From positions 1-29,114 of the IMG/VR virus record IMGVR_UViG_3300044682_000088: a DNA stretch of 29,114 bases, one strand, 5' to 3'. A model generated the notes under the pieces. It did not search any database, had not been told where the DNA came from, and was given only the letters and a program-made list of their open reading frames with translations. This stretch comes from a virus. Made by a program: the position numbers and the translations under genes. Positions 1-7,092 of this stretch are shown piece after piece. The stretch's first letter is position 1. Every line of letters starts with the position of its first letter.

Positions 1-219
1 ACCTTCGCTTCTCTCTATCGGCGGGTACAAAAAGACAATCCTACTCCGATGCCTTGCGTCGTTTGTGGAAAACCGGGAAAGCACCGACACCATCCTAACT
101 ACGACGAACCTGAGAGAATTGTTTGGATGTGTGTTCCATGCCATCGCCGAACACACCAGCTCGGAAAGAAGCGAAGCCTCGGCGAGTACAAGGCCCGGTG
201 CAAAGCGCCTGTGGTATAG
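1..219 (+). CDS. HNH-type endonuclease, C-terminal part (5' end outside window)
   Basis: The frame is open from the first base of the window and stops at 217..219, so only the C-terminal 72 residues are seen. A first CxxC (CVVCG) is followed by KHRHHPNYDEP, then WMCVPCHRRTH. This is the arrangement of small HNH/zinc-finger endonucleases: two Cys pairs, an HH-x-(D/N)-Y core and a CHxxxH end. Such proteins are usually homing-type DNA nicking or cutting enzymes in phages. The gene is read one base ahead of the methyltransferase frame that overlaps it completely. Its last codons (from about 200) use the same bases as conserved methyltransferase codons. It looks like a mobile HNH gene inserted into a methyltransferase gene. 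An intron-borne HNH is an alternative that cannot be tested without the upstream sequence. Confidence 0.7.
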   Translation, partial: TFASLYRRVQKDNPTPMPCVVCGKPGKHRHHPNYDEPERIVWMCVPCHRRTHQLGKKRSLGEYKARCKAPVV

Positions 220-541
220 TTCCAAGGCTGATGCAGACGACCGCCTCGGCTCTAAACATCCGACCGTCAAGCCGATCGATCTCATGCAGTACCTCATCCG
301 GCTGGTGACGCCGCCGGGCGGTCTAGTCCTCGACCTCTTTGCTGGCACTGGCACGACCGGGGAGGCGGCATGGCGCGAGGGTATGCGGGCCGTACTCATT
401 GAGCGCGAGGCCGAGTACCAAGCCGACATCCGCCGACGCATGGCGTTGGCGCTGGCTGGTCCGGACGAGAGGGCATACGCTGCGGCCAAGGAGAGGGCCA
501 AGGACAAGCCGCTCGACCACGGGCCGCTGTTCTCGACCTGA
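2..541 (+). CDS. N4/N6 DNA methyltransferase, C-terminal part (5' partial)
   Basis: Frame 2 is open from the window edge to the stop at 541. From about base 200 it reads as the C-terminal half of a type II N4-cytosine/N6-adenine methyltransferase: an aromatic segment (RLWYSSKAD), then HPTVKPIDLMQYLIRLV, then VLDLFAGTGTTGEAA (the SAM-binding FxGxG motif I) and an IEREAEY acidic strand. This order, with the SAM motif at the C-terminus, fits the permuted beta-type enzymes. Bases 2..199 in this frame read as low-complexity Ser/Thr/Glu-rich residues because they are the shifted reading of an HNH gene in the next frame. The catalytic DPPY/SPPY motif would lie upstream of the window. Whether the split gene makes a working enzyme cannot be judged here. 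Confidence 0.75.
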   Translation, partial: PSLLSIGGYKKTILLRCLASFVENRESTDTILTTTNLRELFGCVFHAIAEHTSSERSEASASTRPGAKRLWYSSKADADDRLGSKHPTVKPIDLMQYLIRLVTPPGGLVLDLFAGTGTTGEAAWREGMRAVLIEREAEYQADIRRRMALALAGPDERAYAAAKERAKDKPLDHGPLFST

Positions 542-544
542 GGC

Positions 545-560
545 TGTTTCACATGAAACA
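545..560. promoter_or_regulatory. parS-like palindrome
   Basis: The sequence TGTTTCACATGAAACA starts four bases after the methyltransferase stop codon. It has two perfect 7-base arms around a 2-base centre. It differs at one central base from the widely conserved chromosomal parS site (TGTTTCACGTGAAACA) bound by ParB. I see no second copy nearby. A ParB-domain protein is encoded at 7561..8148, but it lacks an obvious ParB helix-turn-helix, so host ParB is the more likely binder if the site is used. Confidence 0.5.
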
Positions 561-678
561 TTTCCTGGCGTGCCAATAGTAGTGATTCCAGTTTTCCCCG
601 CTATCCGTAGCGGCTTGCTCGGAATCAGATTCGCACCGTAGCAATGGCGTCGTCGAGCCGACGGGCGAGACTGAAAAA

Positions 679-728
679 GGGCGGGGCGGCAGCCGGTATT
701 CTGCCTTCCCGGTAGCGTGGCCCCGCCC
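679..728. other. GC-rich hairpin upstream of the Vsr-like gene
   Basis: Nine-base perfect arms (GGGCGGGGC at 679..687 and its complement at 720..728) flank a 32-base loop. A second small inverted repeat (CCTTC/GAAGG) follows at about 731..741. An A-run just before the left arm would give a T-tract on the minus strand, so it could terminate leftward transcription. On the plus strand it would form leader structure before the TTG start at 751. The rest of 542..750 shows only the parS-like site. Confidence 0.4.
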
Positions 729-750
729 GCCTTCAGAAGGCAGATAAACC

Positions 751-1251
751 TTGCAGAAATTCGGCTATGAACTCCTACACTCACAAGCCGCATATTGGCT
801 GGCTGGCGAACTCGAAGACGTACCCAGCGATTCCGAGATTGAGCGTCTGCTGTTGGCAGCGCTGATCGCAAGGGCGCGGCTCTCGGCAACCGAGTATACT
901 GATCTCATAGTGGTTGCCGATGATGCGGCCGCCGCCCAACAGTTGGATGCCTTCCGTCGCATGATCGTCCGCCCACAGGCGCCGATCGATCGGCGCCGGG
1001 TCGATTTTCTCATCAAGGTCTTGGATTGGCGCGGACCAAAGGAGCGTTGGTATTGGCGTTCGCTTATCATCGAGTGCGATGGCCATGACTTCCATACGTC
1101 GAAAGAGCAGACGGCCCGCGATCGCGCCAAGGACCGGACGGCAACGCTCGACGATTTCGACTTCTTCCGGTTCACCGGCTCCGAGATTTGGCGGGACCCT
1201 TGGGGATGCGCCGAGCAAATCACGGATTGGGCTGTCAAGGGGTTCGGGTGA
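751..1251 (+). CDS. Vsr/DUF559-like PD-(D/E)XK endonuclease-fold protein
   Basis: 166 aa from a TTG start. The C-terminal two thirds match the Vsr/DUF559 type of restriction-endonuclease fold: RRVDFLIKV (first catalytic Asp strand), SLIIECDGHDFH (Glu-x-Asp strand followed by the typical DGxxFH), a charged helix with DRAKDR, then FFRFTGSEIWRDP, the closing strand and helix. Vsr enzymes nick T:G mismatches that arise from deaminated 5-methylcytosine. DUF559 proteins are more varied and often unassigned. Two C5 methyltransferase genes lie in the same module, so a repair partner role is attractive but inferred. The gene ends in a one-base overlap (TGATG) with the next gene, indicating translational coupling. 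Confidence 0.65.
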   Translation: MQKFGYELLHSQAAYWLAGELEDVPSDSEIERLLLAALIARARLSATEYTDLIVVADDAAAAQQLDAFRRMIVRPQAPIDRRRVDFLIKVLDWRGPKERWYWRSLIIECDGHDFHTSKEQTARDRAKDRTATLDDFDFFRFTGSEIWRDPWGCAEQITDWAVKGFG

Positions 1252-2027
1252 TGGGCGCTCCTGACGTCATGCCCCTCTCGACCTCGGCCTACATCGCCGA
1301 TACGCAGCACCTCGCGCTGCCGCAGACTGGTGCCTACCTCCTCATCCTCATGACGATGTGGCGCGCCAACGGCTGGATCGCCGACGATGACCGCATCCTC
1401 GCCAGTATCTGCAAGATTTCGGTATTGAAGTGGCGGGCCATGGCGCCGGTCCTGCGGCCGCTATTGATGACCAAGGACGGTAAGCTGAGCCAAAAACGCC
1501 TGCTTATCGAACTCGAAAAGGCTACCAATTTTTGCGCGAAAGCCCGCTTGAACGGCAGCAAGGGTGGGAAGGCTAAGGCATTGAAACTAAAGGAAGGCAG
1601 TCTAGCGACCGCTACGGTTTCGCCAGCCGCTCCGCCAGCGCCTAGCCAAGGTAGTCCGAAGAACGACTCTCTCTTTCCTTCTACAGACTCTGAGACTCAA
1701 GCCGGAAGGAAGAAAACAAGTAACCGCGGAACGACGCTGCCTAGCGACTGGCAACCGAGTGCCAGCCTCGTCGAGTACGGTTTGGCGCAAGGGTTGAGCA
1801 AGCAGCGGGTCGAGGCGGCCGCGGAGGATATGCGGCTGTGGGCGCTCGGAAACGCGAACCGCGGCGTAGCGAGGAAGGCGGACTGGGGCGCAACCTTCCA
1901 AGGTTGGTTGCGCCGCATTGCTGAAAAAAACGGAGGAGGAAATGAAAGCAATCGGGCAAGTGGCGACCGGAATCGCGGTGGCTTCTCGAGCCTCGCGGCA
2001 AGGCGTGCCAGCGAGGCGTTCGGCTGA
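1251..2027 (+). CDS. DUF1376-family phage replication-type protein
   Basis: 258 aa, starting at the ATG that overlaps the previous stop. The N-terminus has the DUF1376 pattern: PLSTSAYIADTQHLALPQTG, then AYLLILMTMWRANGWIADDD and a short helical segment. In phages and prophages these proteins often sit in the replication region and resemble DnaD/helicase-loader proteins. A Ser/Pro-rich linker (residues about 125-165) joins this to a C-terminal helical part with LPSDWQPS and WGATFQGWLRRIAE, a pattern common to replication-initiation accessory proteins. The tail (about residue 230 onward) is low complexity and overlaps the next gene. Confidence 0.6.
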   Translation: MGAPDVMPLSTSAYIADTQHLALPQTGAYLLILMTMWRANGWIADDDRILASICKISVLKWRAMAPVLRPLLMTKDGKLSQKRLLIELEKATNFCAKARLNGSKGGKAKALKLKEGSLATATVSPAAPPAPSQGSPKNDSLFPSTDSETQAGRKKTSNRGTTLPSDWQPSASLVEYGLAQGLSKQRVEAAAEDMRLWALGNANRGVARKADWGATFQGWLRRIAEKNGGGNESNRASGDRNRGGFSSLAARRASEAFG

Positions 2028-2667
2028 ACCGCCGGCTGGGTTCGACCGCACCATCGACCTCGATCTGCGGCGGTTAGTGGCGTTCTGGCCAGACGAGGGC
2101 CCGCTGGAGCTGCGTCGGGCGCTGACGGCGGAGGAACGGGTCGCCGCAGAGCGGAGGGCGGCCGAGCTCGCGGAGGCCTTGCGGCCGCACGGTGATGCCG
2201 ACCGGGCGCGGGTCGAATCCGCGTTGGCGGCGATGCTCGGCGGCTTCAGGTCGATGCGGCAGACCGGGGAGGACGCCGAGACGGTCGTTACCGTGCTGCG
2301 GGCCGTGTTGCGGGAGTTCCCGGCTTGGGCGGTCGAGCGGGCCTGCCTGCGCATCGCGCGCCGCGAGGCCGGGCTGGATGCGAGGTGGGCACCGAACGAC
2401 GCCCAAGTAGCGGAGATCTGCCGCGGGGTAGTCGCGGAGTACCGCGAGGCGCTGGAGAACGCCGAGGGCCTGCTCTTGGCCGTCGTTGCGAAAGGTTACC
2501 TCCCTCCCAAAGGGGGAGGTACCGAGGTCGCCAAGCCGCCGCCGTTGCACCGCGACACCGGCTATGCCGCCAGGGTCGCCGACGACCTCGCCCGCCGCAA
2601 GGCAGCGCGGGAGAACGAGCCGGCCGAAGCGGAGTCCGACGCCTATTACGGGGACGACGTTGGGTAA
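1942..2667 (+). CDS. Unrecognised phage protein in replication/modification operon
   Basis: 241 aa. The start is placed at the ATG at 1942 because a strong GGAGGAGG ribosome-binding site lies just upstream. The gene overlaps the end of the DUF1376 gene by 86 bases. The protein is Ala/Arg/Glu-rich and mostly helical, with no enzyme motif that I recognise. The middle (residues about 95-170) has regularly spaced hydrophobic residues suggesting a helical bundle (VTVLRAVLREFPAWAVERAC, then RWAPNDAQVAEICR). The last phrase resembles helicase-loader or DnaT-like segments, but that is weak. It ends inside the likely TTG start of the C5 methyltransferase. Confidence 0.6.
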   Translation: MKAIGQVATGIAVASRASRQGVPARRSAEPPAGFDRTIDLDLRRLVAFWPDEGPLELRRALTAEERVAAERRAAELAEALRPHGDADRARVESALAAMLGGFRSMRQTGEDAETVVTVLRAVLREFPAWAVERACLRIARREAGLDARWAPNDAQVAEICRGVVAEYREALENAEGLLLAVVAKGYLPPKGGGTEVAKPPPLHRDTGYAARVADDLARRKAARENEPAEAESDAYYGDDVG

Positions 2668-5212
2668 CGCCGCCGCCGAGGTGCTGGCCGCCTACTCCGG
2701 CTCGAACGCCGACCGGACGCGGGCGCTGTACGCCAAGCTGTCGGCCCTCGGGCCGGCCGGGGAGGTCGCCGTCAACTTGCTGAGGAGCTGCAAGACCTCG
2801 GAGAGGGCGAAGGTCTACCGCCGCCGATCGAGCCGCGGCGCCGCCTACGACACGAAGGGTTGGGCGATGGACAACCTCTGCAGGCTGCTCGGCGAGCACG
2901 CCGGCGCGCTCGGCGTCGGCTGGGGATGGGGGGAGGACGCCGAGACGCCGGGCTTCCCTTGGGTCTTATACGTCGAACTCTCCGACGGCGTCGGACAGGT
3001 CAGCTTCCACGCCGCGGCGCGCGGCGAGGGGCCTGCCTACGGCAAGCCTTGGGACGGTGCCAAGGGCGTCTCTGGGCAGAGGGCCTGCTCGTGGGCGGCT
3101 ACCTTGCTCGAACGTGCTGTCGGCCCTCCGCCGCCTGCCGCGGGGCCTCCCAAGATCAAGGCCGCCACGCTCTTCTCGGGGATCGGGGCTCCCGAGGTCG
3201 CTTGCCCGGACTGGGAGTGGCTTTGGCACGCCGAAGTCGAGAGCTTCCCCTGCGCCGTGATGAAGGCGCGCCATCCCGAATCCGTCAACCTTGGAGATGT
3301 CAATGCCGAAGACTTCGTCGAACGGGCAACGGCAACAGGAAAGCCCGACGTCATCGTATGGGGCTCGCCGTGCCAATCGTTCTCGGTAGCCGGGAAGAGG
3401 CTAGGTCTTGACGATCCGCGTGGAAACTTGACGCTGCTCGGGATCAAAAGGATCGGCGAACTCAAACCAAAATATAGCGTGTGGGAAAACGTACCTGGCG
3501 TCCTCAGTGACGAGGACGGCCTTACGATTCAAACCGTCGTAGAGTTGTTTACTCAAATAGGATATATTTGCGATATTGATATTTGGGACGCGCAATGGGG
3601 CGGCGTGCCCCAACGTCGCCGCAGGGTTTTCATCGTATGCGCGAGGTTAGACGATTTACTTCAGAAGAGGACGCCTACATCCGAGCGCATCGCGGCCGAT
3701 CTACTTGTACAAGCGTTGCTCGCCACTTGGGACGCAGCCTTGGAAGCATCGTCTCCAAGGAGATCACCCTCGGTATCAGAACCAAGAATAGGCGTATCCG
3801 AAAGTTCAGCAAACGCGAAGATGCGTTCCTTAGACGCTCTTTCGGGAGGATCAGCGGTCACGAGATTGCTCGCATTCTGGGCCGATTCTCAGATGGCAAG
3901 CGGCGTTGGCGACAAGAACATCGCGTCGTCGCAGAGGCAGTTTTGGGGAGACCTCTGGAGCAAGCTGAGAGGCCGCACCACGTCGACCTCGACGGAAGCA
4001 ACAACTCCGAACGAAATCTGTACGTTTGCCGAAATGAGTCTCATCATCGTTCGGTCCATAATCACCTCGCCAACCTCCTCGCTCAGCCAGCCTTGGTCCA
4101 GCGACTATTGGAGCTTGGCGTTCTTCGCTTTGACCATCATGAAGGAAATTATCGCCTATGCGGGATCGGCAAGTTGCGAACTCTTTAGCACTTCGGAATT
4201 GCGTTCTCGTTGGTGGGCTTGTCTCAACGACGCGAACTCCTGTTTCCTCGAGCTTGAGCGATATATTGGAAACTGGGCAACTTCCGAGCAAATACTTTCT
4301 CTCGCCGAAAGCTTGCGCTGGAATCCTGCGCCGGGCCGAGAAGCGGGGGAAGGAGTTGCCCCAACAATTAGCGCGCGCCCTACGGCTGGCGGCGGCCTCG
4401 GCACCGACTTCGATCTAGACGGCGGACTGATCCAGCAGGAAGCCTTCAACAACCAAGGCCACGGCTGGTGGGACAAAACCGACGCCGCACAGACGGTGCG
4501 GAAGGGCGACGATGGCGGGAGCGGCGGCGCGCGGGAGAGCACGCTGGTGGTCGCCCCTCCGCTCAACGCCGGGATGGGCCGCAGGCGCGGCAGCGGCGCG
4601 CATGGTGACCCGCTGGTCTCTGGTGCCGTTTCCGCGAAGTGGTCGAAGGGCACCGGCGGCCCGAGCGGGGACGAGTGCTACAACTTAGTCGCCTTCGACT
4701 ACAAGGCTGGCGGCGAAACCTCGTTCGCGGTCGGGCGCCAAGCCGGCGCGCTGCGCGGGGACGGTCACGGAGGCGGTCATGCCGCGATAGCCTTCCAGAC
4801 CCGCGTTGCCCGCAACGGTAGGGGCGGTGGTGAAGACGTCGTGCCGGCGCTCAACGGGGCGGACGCCGGGGCGACCTCCGACATGCGGCCGTGCGTCGCC
4901 GTGTTCAAGCCGTCGCATTTCACGAGGGACAAGGACGCCGGACCGTCCGACATCGTACCGCCGCTCACCGCCGACGCCGACAAGGGCGACCAAGACCCCG
5001 TACTGATGGATGGCGTCGCCGTGCGCAGGCTTACGCCGAGGGAGTGCGCAAGGCTTCAGGGCTTTCCAGACAATCATTTGGACATCACGTTCCGCGGAAA
5101 ACCCGCAGCTGATGGCCCAAAATATAAGGCGTTGGGGAATGCGATGTGCGTAAAAGAGGTCCGCTGGATCCTGCGGAGGATCGAGAAGTTCGAGCGCGAG
5201 GTGCGGAAGTGA
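2660..5212 (+). CDS. Phage C5-cytosine DNA methyltransferase with N-terminal extra domain and internal insert
   Basis: 850 aa from a TTG start that overlaps the previous stop by eight bases, with GGGG about six bases upstream. Residues 1-155 form an extra module (SERAKVYRRRSSRGAAYDTK, WAMDNLCRLLGEHAG, WVLYVELSDG, VSFHAAARGEGPAYG) of a kind seen alone or fused in phages. Then come the C5 motifs: I (KAATLFSGIGAPE), IV (VWGSPCQSFS, catalytic Cys238), VI (ENVPG), VIII (QRRRRVFIV). A roughly 210-residue insert follows (about 326-536), and it overlaps an HNH gene in another frame. The enzyme frame then resumes with a long Gly-rich target-recognition region, motif IX (RRLTPRECARLQGFPD) and motif X (KYKALGNAMC). 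It transfers methyl groups to cytosine C5, probably as phage self-protection. The insert is odd: it is open but low-complexity and lower in GC. Splicing at RNA or protein level cannot be excluded. Confidence 0.85.
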   Translation: MGNAAAEVLAAYSGSNADRTRALYAKLSALGPAGEVAVNLLRSCKTSERAKVYRRRSSRGAAYDTKGWAMDNLCRLLGEHAGALGVGWGWGEDAETPGFPWVLYVELSDGVGQVSFHAAARGEGPAYGKPWDGAKGVSGQRACSWAATLLERAVGPPPPAAGPPKIKAATLFSGIGAPEVACPDWEWLWHAEVESFPCAVMKARHPESVNLGDVNAEDFVERATATGKPDVIVWGSPCQSFSVAGKRLGLDDPRGNLTLLGIKRIGELKPKYSVWENVPGVLSDEDGLTIQTVVELFTQIGYICDIDIWDAQWGGVPQRRRRVFIVCARLDDLLQKRTPTSERIAADLLVQALLATWDAALEASSPRRSPSVSEPRIGVSESSANAKMRSLDALSGGSAVTRLLAFWADSQMASGVGDKNIASSQRQFWGDLWSKLRGRTTSTSTEATTPNEICTFAEMSLIIVRSIITSPTSSLSQPWSSDYWSLAFFALTIMKEIIAYAGSASCELFSTSELRSRWWACLNDANSCFLELERYIGNWATSEQILSLAESLRWNPAPGREAGEGVAPTISARPTAGGGLGTDFDLDGGLIQQEAFNNQGHGWWDKTDAAQTVRKGDDGGSGGARESTLVVAPPLNAGMGRRRGSGAHGDPLVSGAVSAKWSKGTGGPSGDECYNLVAFDYKAGGETSFAVGRQAGALRGDGHGGGHAAIAFQTRVARNGRGGGEDVVPALNGADAGATSDMRPCVAVFKPSHFTRDKDAGPSDIVPPLTADADKGDQDPVLMDGVAVRRLTPRECARLQGFPDNHLDITFRGKPAADGPKYKALGNAMCVKEVRWILRRIEKFEREVRK
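3637..4188 (+). CDS. HNH homing-type endonuclease nested inside the C5 methyltransferase
   Basis: 183 aa from ATG 3637, read one base ahead of the methyltransferase codons. The first half has two helix-turn-helix/SANT-like segments (FTSEEDAYIRAH with ARHLGRS; FSKREDAFLRR with EIARILGR). The second half is a clear HNH nuclease: EHRVVAEAVLGRPL, then HHVDLDGSNNSERNLYVC with the paired His and Asn, and a final HHRSVHNHLANLL. These are the landmarks of phage HNH homing enzymes. Protein-like sequence is in this frame, while the overlapping host frame reads as shifted residues (Thr/Ser-rich at the HNH core). Base composition is visibly less GC-rich than the flanks. Its ATG sits at the point where methyltransferase similarity breaks after motif VIII. 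Confidence 0.8.
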   Translation: MREVRRFTSEEDAYIRAHRGRSTCTSVARHLGRSLGSIVSKEITLGIRTKNRRIRKFSKREDAFLRRSFGRISGHEIARILGRFSDGKRRWRQEHRVVAEAVLGRPLEQAERPHHVDLDGSNNSERNLYVCRNESHHRSVHNHLANLLAQPALVQRLLELGVLRFDHHEGNYRLCGIGKLRTL

Positions 5213-5800
5213 TCAAGATCATCGTAGGAGACTGCCGCGCCGTGATGCGCTCGCTGCCAGAGGAATCCGTGCAGGCCTGCATTACGTCGCCCCCCTATTA
5301 CGGCTTGCGTGAATACGGAATCGAGCCATCGCTGTGGGACGGCGACTTGGTCGACTGCGACCACGAGTGGGGTCAACCCCACCGGACAGCTTGGGCGAAC
5401 AGCGTGCAGGGCGAGAAGGGCGGCCGCGGCGGCAAGAACATCAATTATCGCACCACCGCGAAGGAGACTGGCCCGTTCTGCGTCAAATGCGGGTGCTGGC
5501 GCGGCGTCCTCGGTATGGAGCCCGACTTCCGCGAGTTCATCGCGCACGTCGTTGATGTTTTCCGCGAGGTCCGCCGCGTATTGCGGCCCGACGGGGTCGT
5601 CTTCCTGAACTTGGGCGACTCGTACGCGACGGGCGCCGGGGCAGTCGGCGATCATCCCGGCGGCGGCGAGCAGGGAGCCAGGTGGGTCGGCCGGCCAGCG
5701 CTTGGCAAGACAGCTTGGGCCGGCCGCAACGTACCGGGCAATCATCGCGGGCAGGAAGGCAGGTGGCGCGGCGAGGGCTCGAAGCATGACTACGGCATAG
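5209..5800 (+). pseudogene. N4/N6 DNA methyltransferase, N-terminal half only
   Basis: The start is a GTG overlapping the C5 gene stop (GTGA). The protein begins VIKIIVGDCRAVMRSLPEES, then QACITSPPYYGLREYG, where SPPY is the catalytic motif IV of amino-methyltransferases. A CxxC pair (CVKCGC) and a FREVRRVLRPDG/FLNLGDSY segment follow, all typical of phage-borne enzymes of this class. Similarity stops near 5790. The frame then runs on to 6354 through sequence that is the antisense of a minus-strand gene. The expected SAM-binding FxGxG motif and C-terminus are missing. The likely cause is insertion, with loss of the 3' half. The C-terminal fragment at the window start looks like a different subfamily, so it is not simply the missing half. 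Confidence 0.7.
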
Positions 5801-5806
5801 GGCGGC

Positions 5807-5850
5807 TTTGCCTAATAATCCTCGTTTGCCTAATAACTCTCGCATTTGCC
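5807..5850. repeat. Short tandem repeat at the insertion junction
   Basis: Two 18-base units (TTTGCCTAATAATCCTCG and TTTGCCTAATAACTCTCG) differ at two bases and are followed by a third partial TTTGCC at 5845..5850. They sit exactly between the truncated methyltransferase and the stop of the minus-strand gene, marking the join between phage-like GC-rich sequence and AT-richer cargo. Confidence 0.6.
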
Positions 5851-5865
5851 CAAAAAGCCTATGCC

Positions 5866-6734
5866 TCAAGTAGGATCGCCAGCGCTCATCAATTCAACCA
5901 AGATCATATTGCCGGCGTCAACGTTGCGCCCGTCGAGGTTGAACGTCAGCCGAGCGCGGACGTCGCCATTGGTGCGCCAGAGGTGATAGACGAATGGAGT
6001 GTAATGAGGCTCCCGCTCGCCGAACGAAAAATAATATTCAATCGATCCCAAAATAACCGGCACCATTTCTACCGCCGGGTCTCCCCTAAAATCTTTCAGA
6101 CTGGCGATTTTAGTTTCTGGAATAATCAGCGTGCGGGGAATAATCAAATCGTCCTGAGCACCGGGAAACAATGGGCGTTCGATTATCGGGCGTCGAGTAG
6201 ATGTGCGGTGGCTTTCTTGCAGCTTAGCCATCTCACCGGGAATATCGTCGTTCAAGAGGAATGGGAAAATCGCTGCGGCCAAAGAGACGCGCTGCGCGGG
6301 CGAAGTTCCCTGTTTTTACAAAAAACATTGATTCTGAAGATTGCATTCCGTTGAGCCCATGCGAGGCCAACGGTAATTGCTACGCATGTGACCGAAACCC
6401 ACGGCCTATGCGTCGCATTGAAATCGTCGCGAGCAATGGCAATGGACTCTCTAGTGATGCTCCACATTTTCTCGTTGGATTTCCAGAGCGTATAGGTGAA
6501 AGCGGCAATAGCTACGGTCGCGAGAGCGGTAAAAGCAGCGGCGCTGCTATCCAAGAACCTTCCAATTTCGAGGAGAAAGAACGCCGCGAGATTGTGAACG
6601 GTGCAGTATTCTTGGCCGGATTGGGCGCGCTCGCATATCTGGCTTTGAAAGCCGGATAGCCATGCGGCGAGTAATAGAAGACACGATCCGCCAACGAGAC
6701 CAGAAGCGACGCGCTTTAGCATTGGCGTTACCAT
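5866..6734 (-). pseudogene. Two-TM membrane protein gene with an apparent frameshift
   Basis: Two minus-strand frames join into one protein. The upstream part (6252..6734, ATG at 6734, GGAG upstream) has a hydrophobic N-terminal segment, a second segment (SSAAAFTALATVAIAAFTYTLW), then a helical stretch ending THRPWVSVTCVAI. The downstream part (5866..6282) continues as the soluble beta-rich domain of the same family (PVILGSIEYYF, FVYHLWRTNGD). This two-TM plus HRPW layout is common in uncharacterised proteobacterial inner-membrane proteins. The frame changes between about 6282 and 6330, near runs of T and A, so the gene is either decayed or carries a sequencing error. Its orientation and lower GC oppose those of its neighbours. 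It looks like cargo inserted into the methyltransferase operon. Confidence 0.6.
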
Positions 6735-6787
6735 CAACGGCTCCGCCTCAAATATCTTCTAGCCTGATAACATCCGACTTGATCGCG

Positions 6788-6958
6788 ATGAGCGATGCGC
6801 GCGCTGACGAGCGGTGGCCGGGCCAGCGCCACTACACCTACGTTACGCCGTCGCGCCTGCGCAGCACCAACCCCGGCTATTGCTTCTTGGCGGCGGGTTG
6901 GCGACGTTGCGGCTGGAGCAAGAGCGGGCGGCTGGTCTTGGAAAGGGCGCCGACGTGA
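6788..6958 (+). CDS. Small phage protein, 56 aa
   Basis: Starts at the ATG at 6788, because upstream codons are antisense to the inserted membrane-protein gene. The protein has HYTYVTPSRLRSTNPGYCFL, then AGWRRCGWSKSGRLVLE, a compact beta-rich pattern found in small proteins next to phage methyltransferases. Function is unknown. No strong ribosome-binding site is visible. Its stop overlaps a GTG start (GTGA). Confidence 0.5.
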   Translation: MSDARADERWPGQRHYTYVTPSRLRSTNPGYCFLAAGWRRCGWSKSGRLVLERAPT

Positions 6959-7092
6959 GGTATCTCCTCGCCCGCGCCCTGCTGAGGCTGCTCGGAATCG
7001 TGGCGCGGATGCTCGGGCGCGTTCTTCCCCGCGACCTTGATGGGAACGGCGTCGATAAGCGAACCAGCGCGCGGTTGAGGTGGAAACCATGA
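6955..7092 (+). CDS. Small basic/hydrophobic protein, 45 aa
   Basis: Begins at a GTG overlapping the previous stop and ends in an ATGA overlap with the next gene, which is the main support for it being translated. Residues 1-25 form one amphipathic or membrane-associated helix (YLLARALLRLLGIVARMLGR), followed by a polar basic tail. I do not recognise the family. Confidence 0.45.
   Translation: MRYLLARALLRLLGIVARMLGRVLPRDLDGNGVDKRTSARLRWKP

Noticed and set aside
541-5209. Idea that the truncated methyltransferase at 5209 and the C-terminal fragment at 2..541 are halves of one rearranged gene
   Set aside because: The N-terminal half is of the SPPYYGLREYG type and the C-terminal fragment (YSSKAD, HPTVKP) belongs to a different subfamily, so they are better read as two genes.
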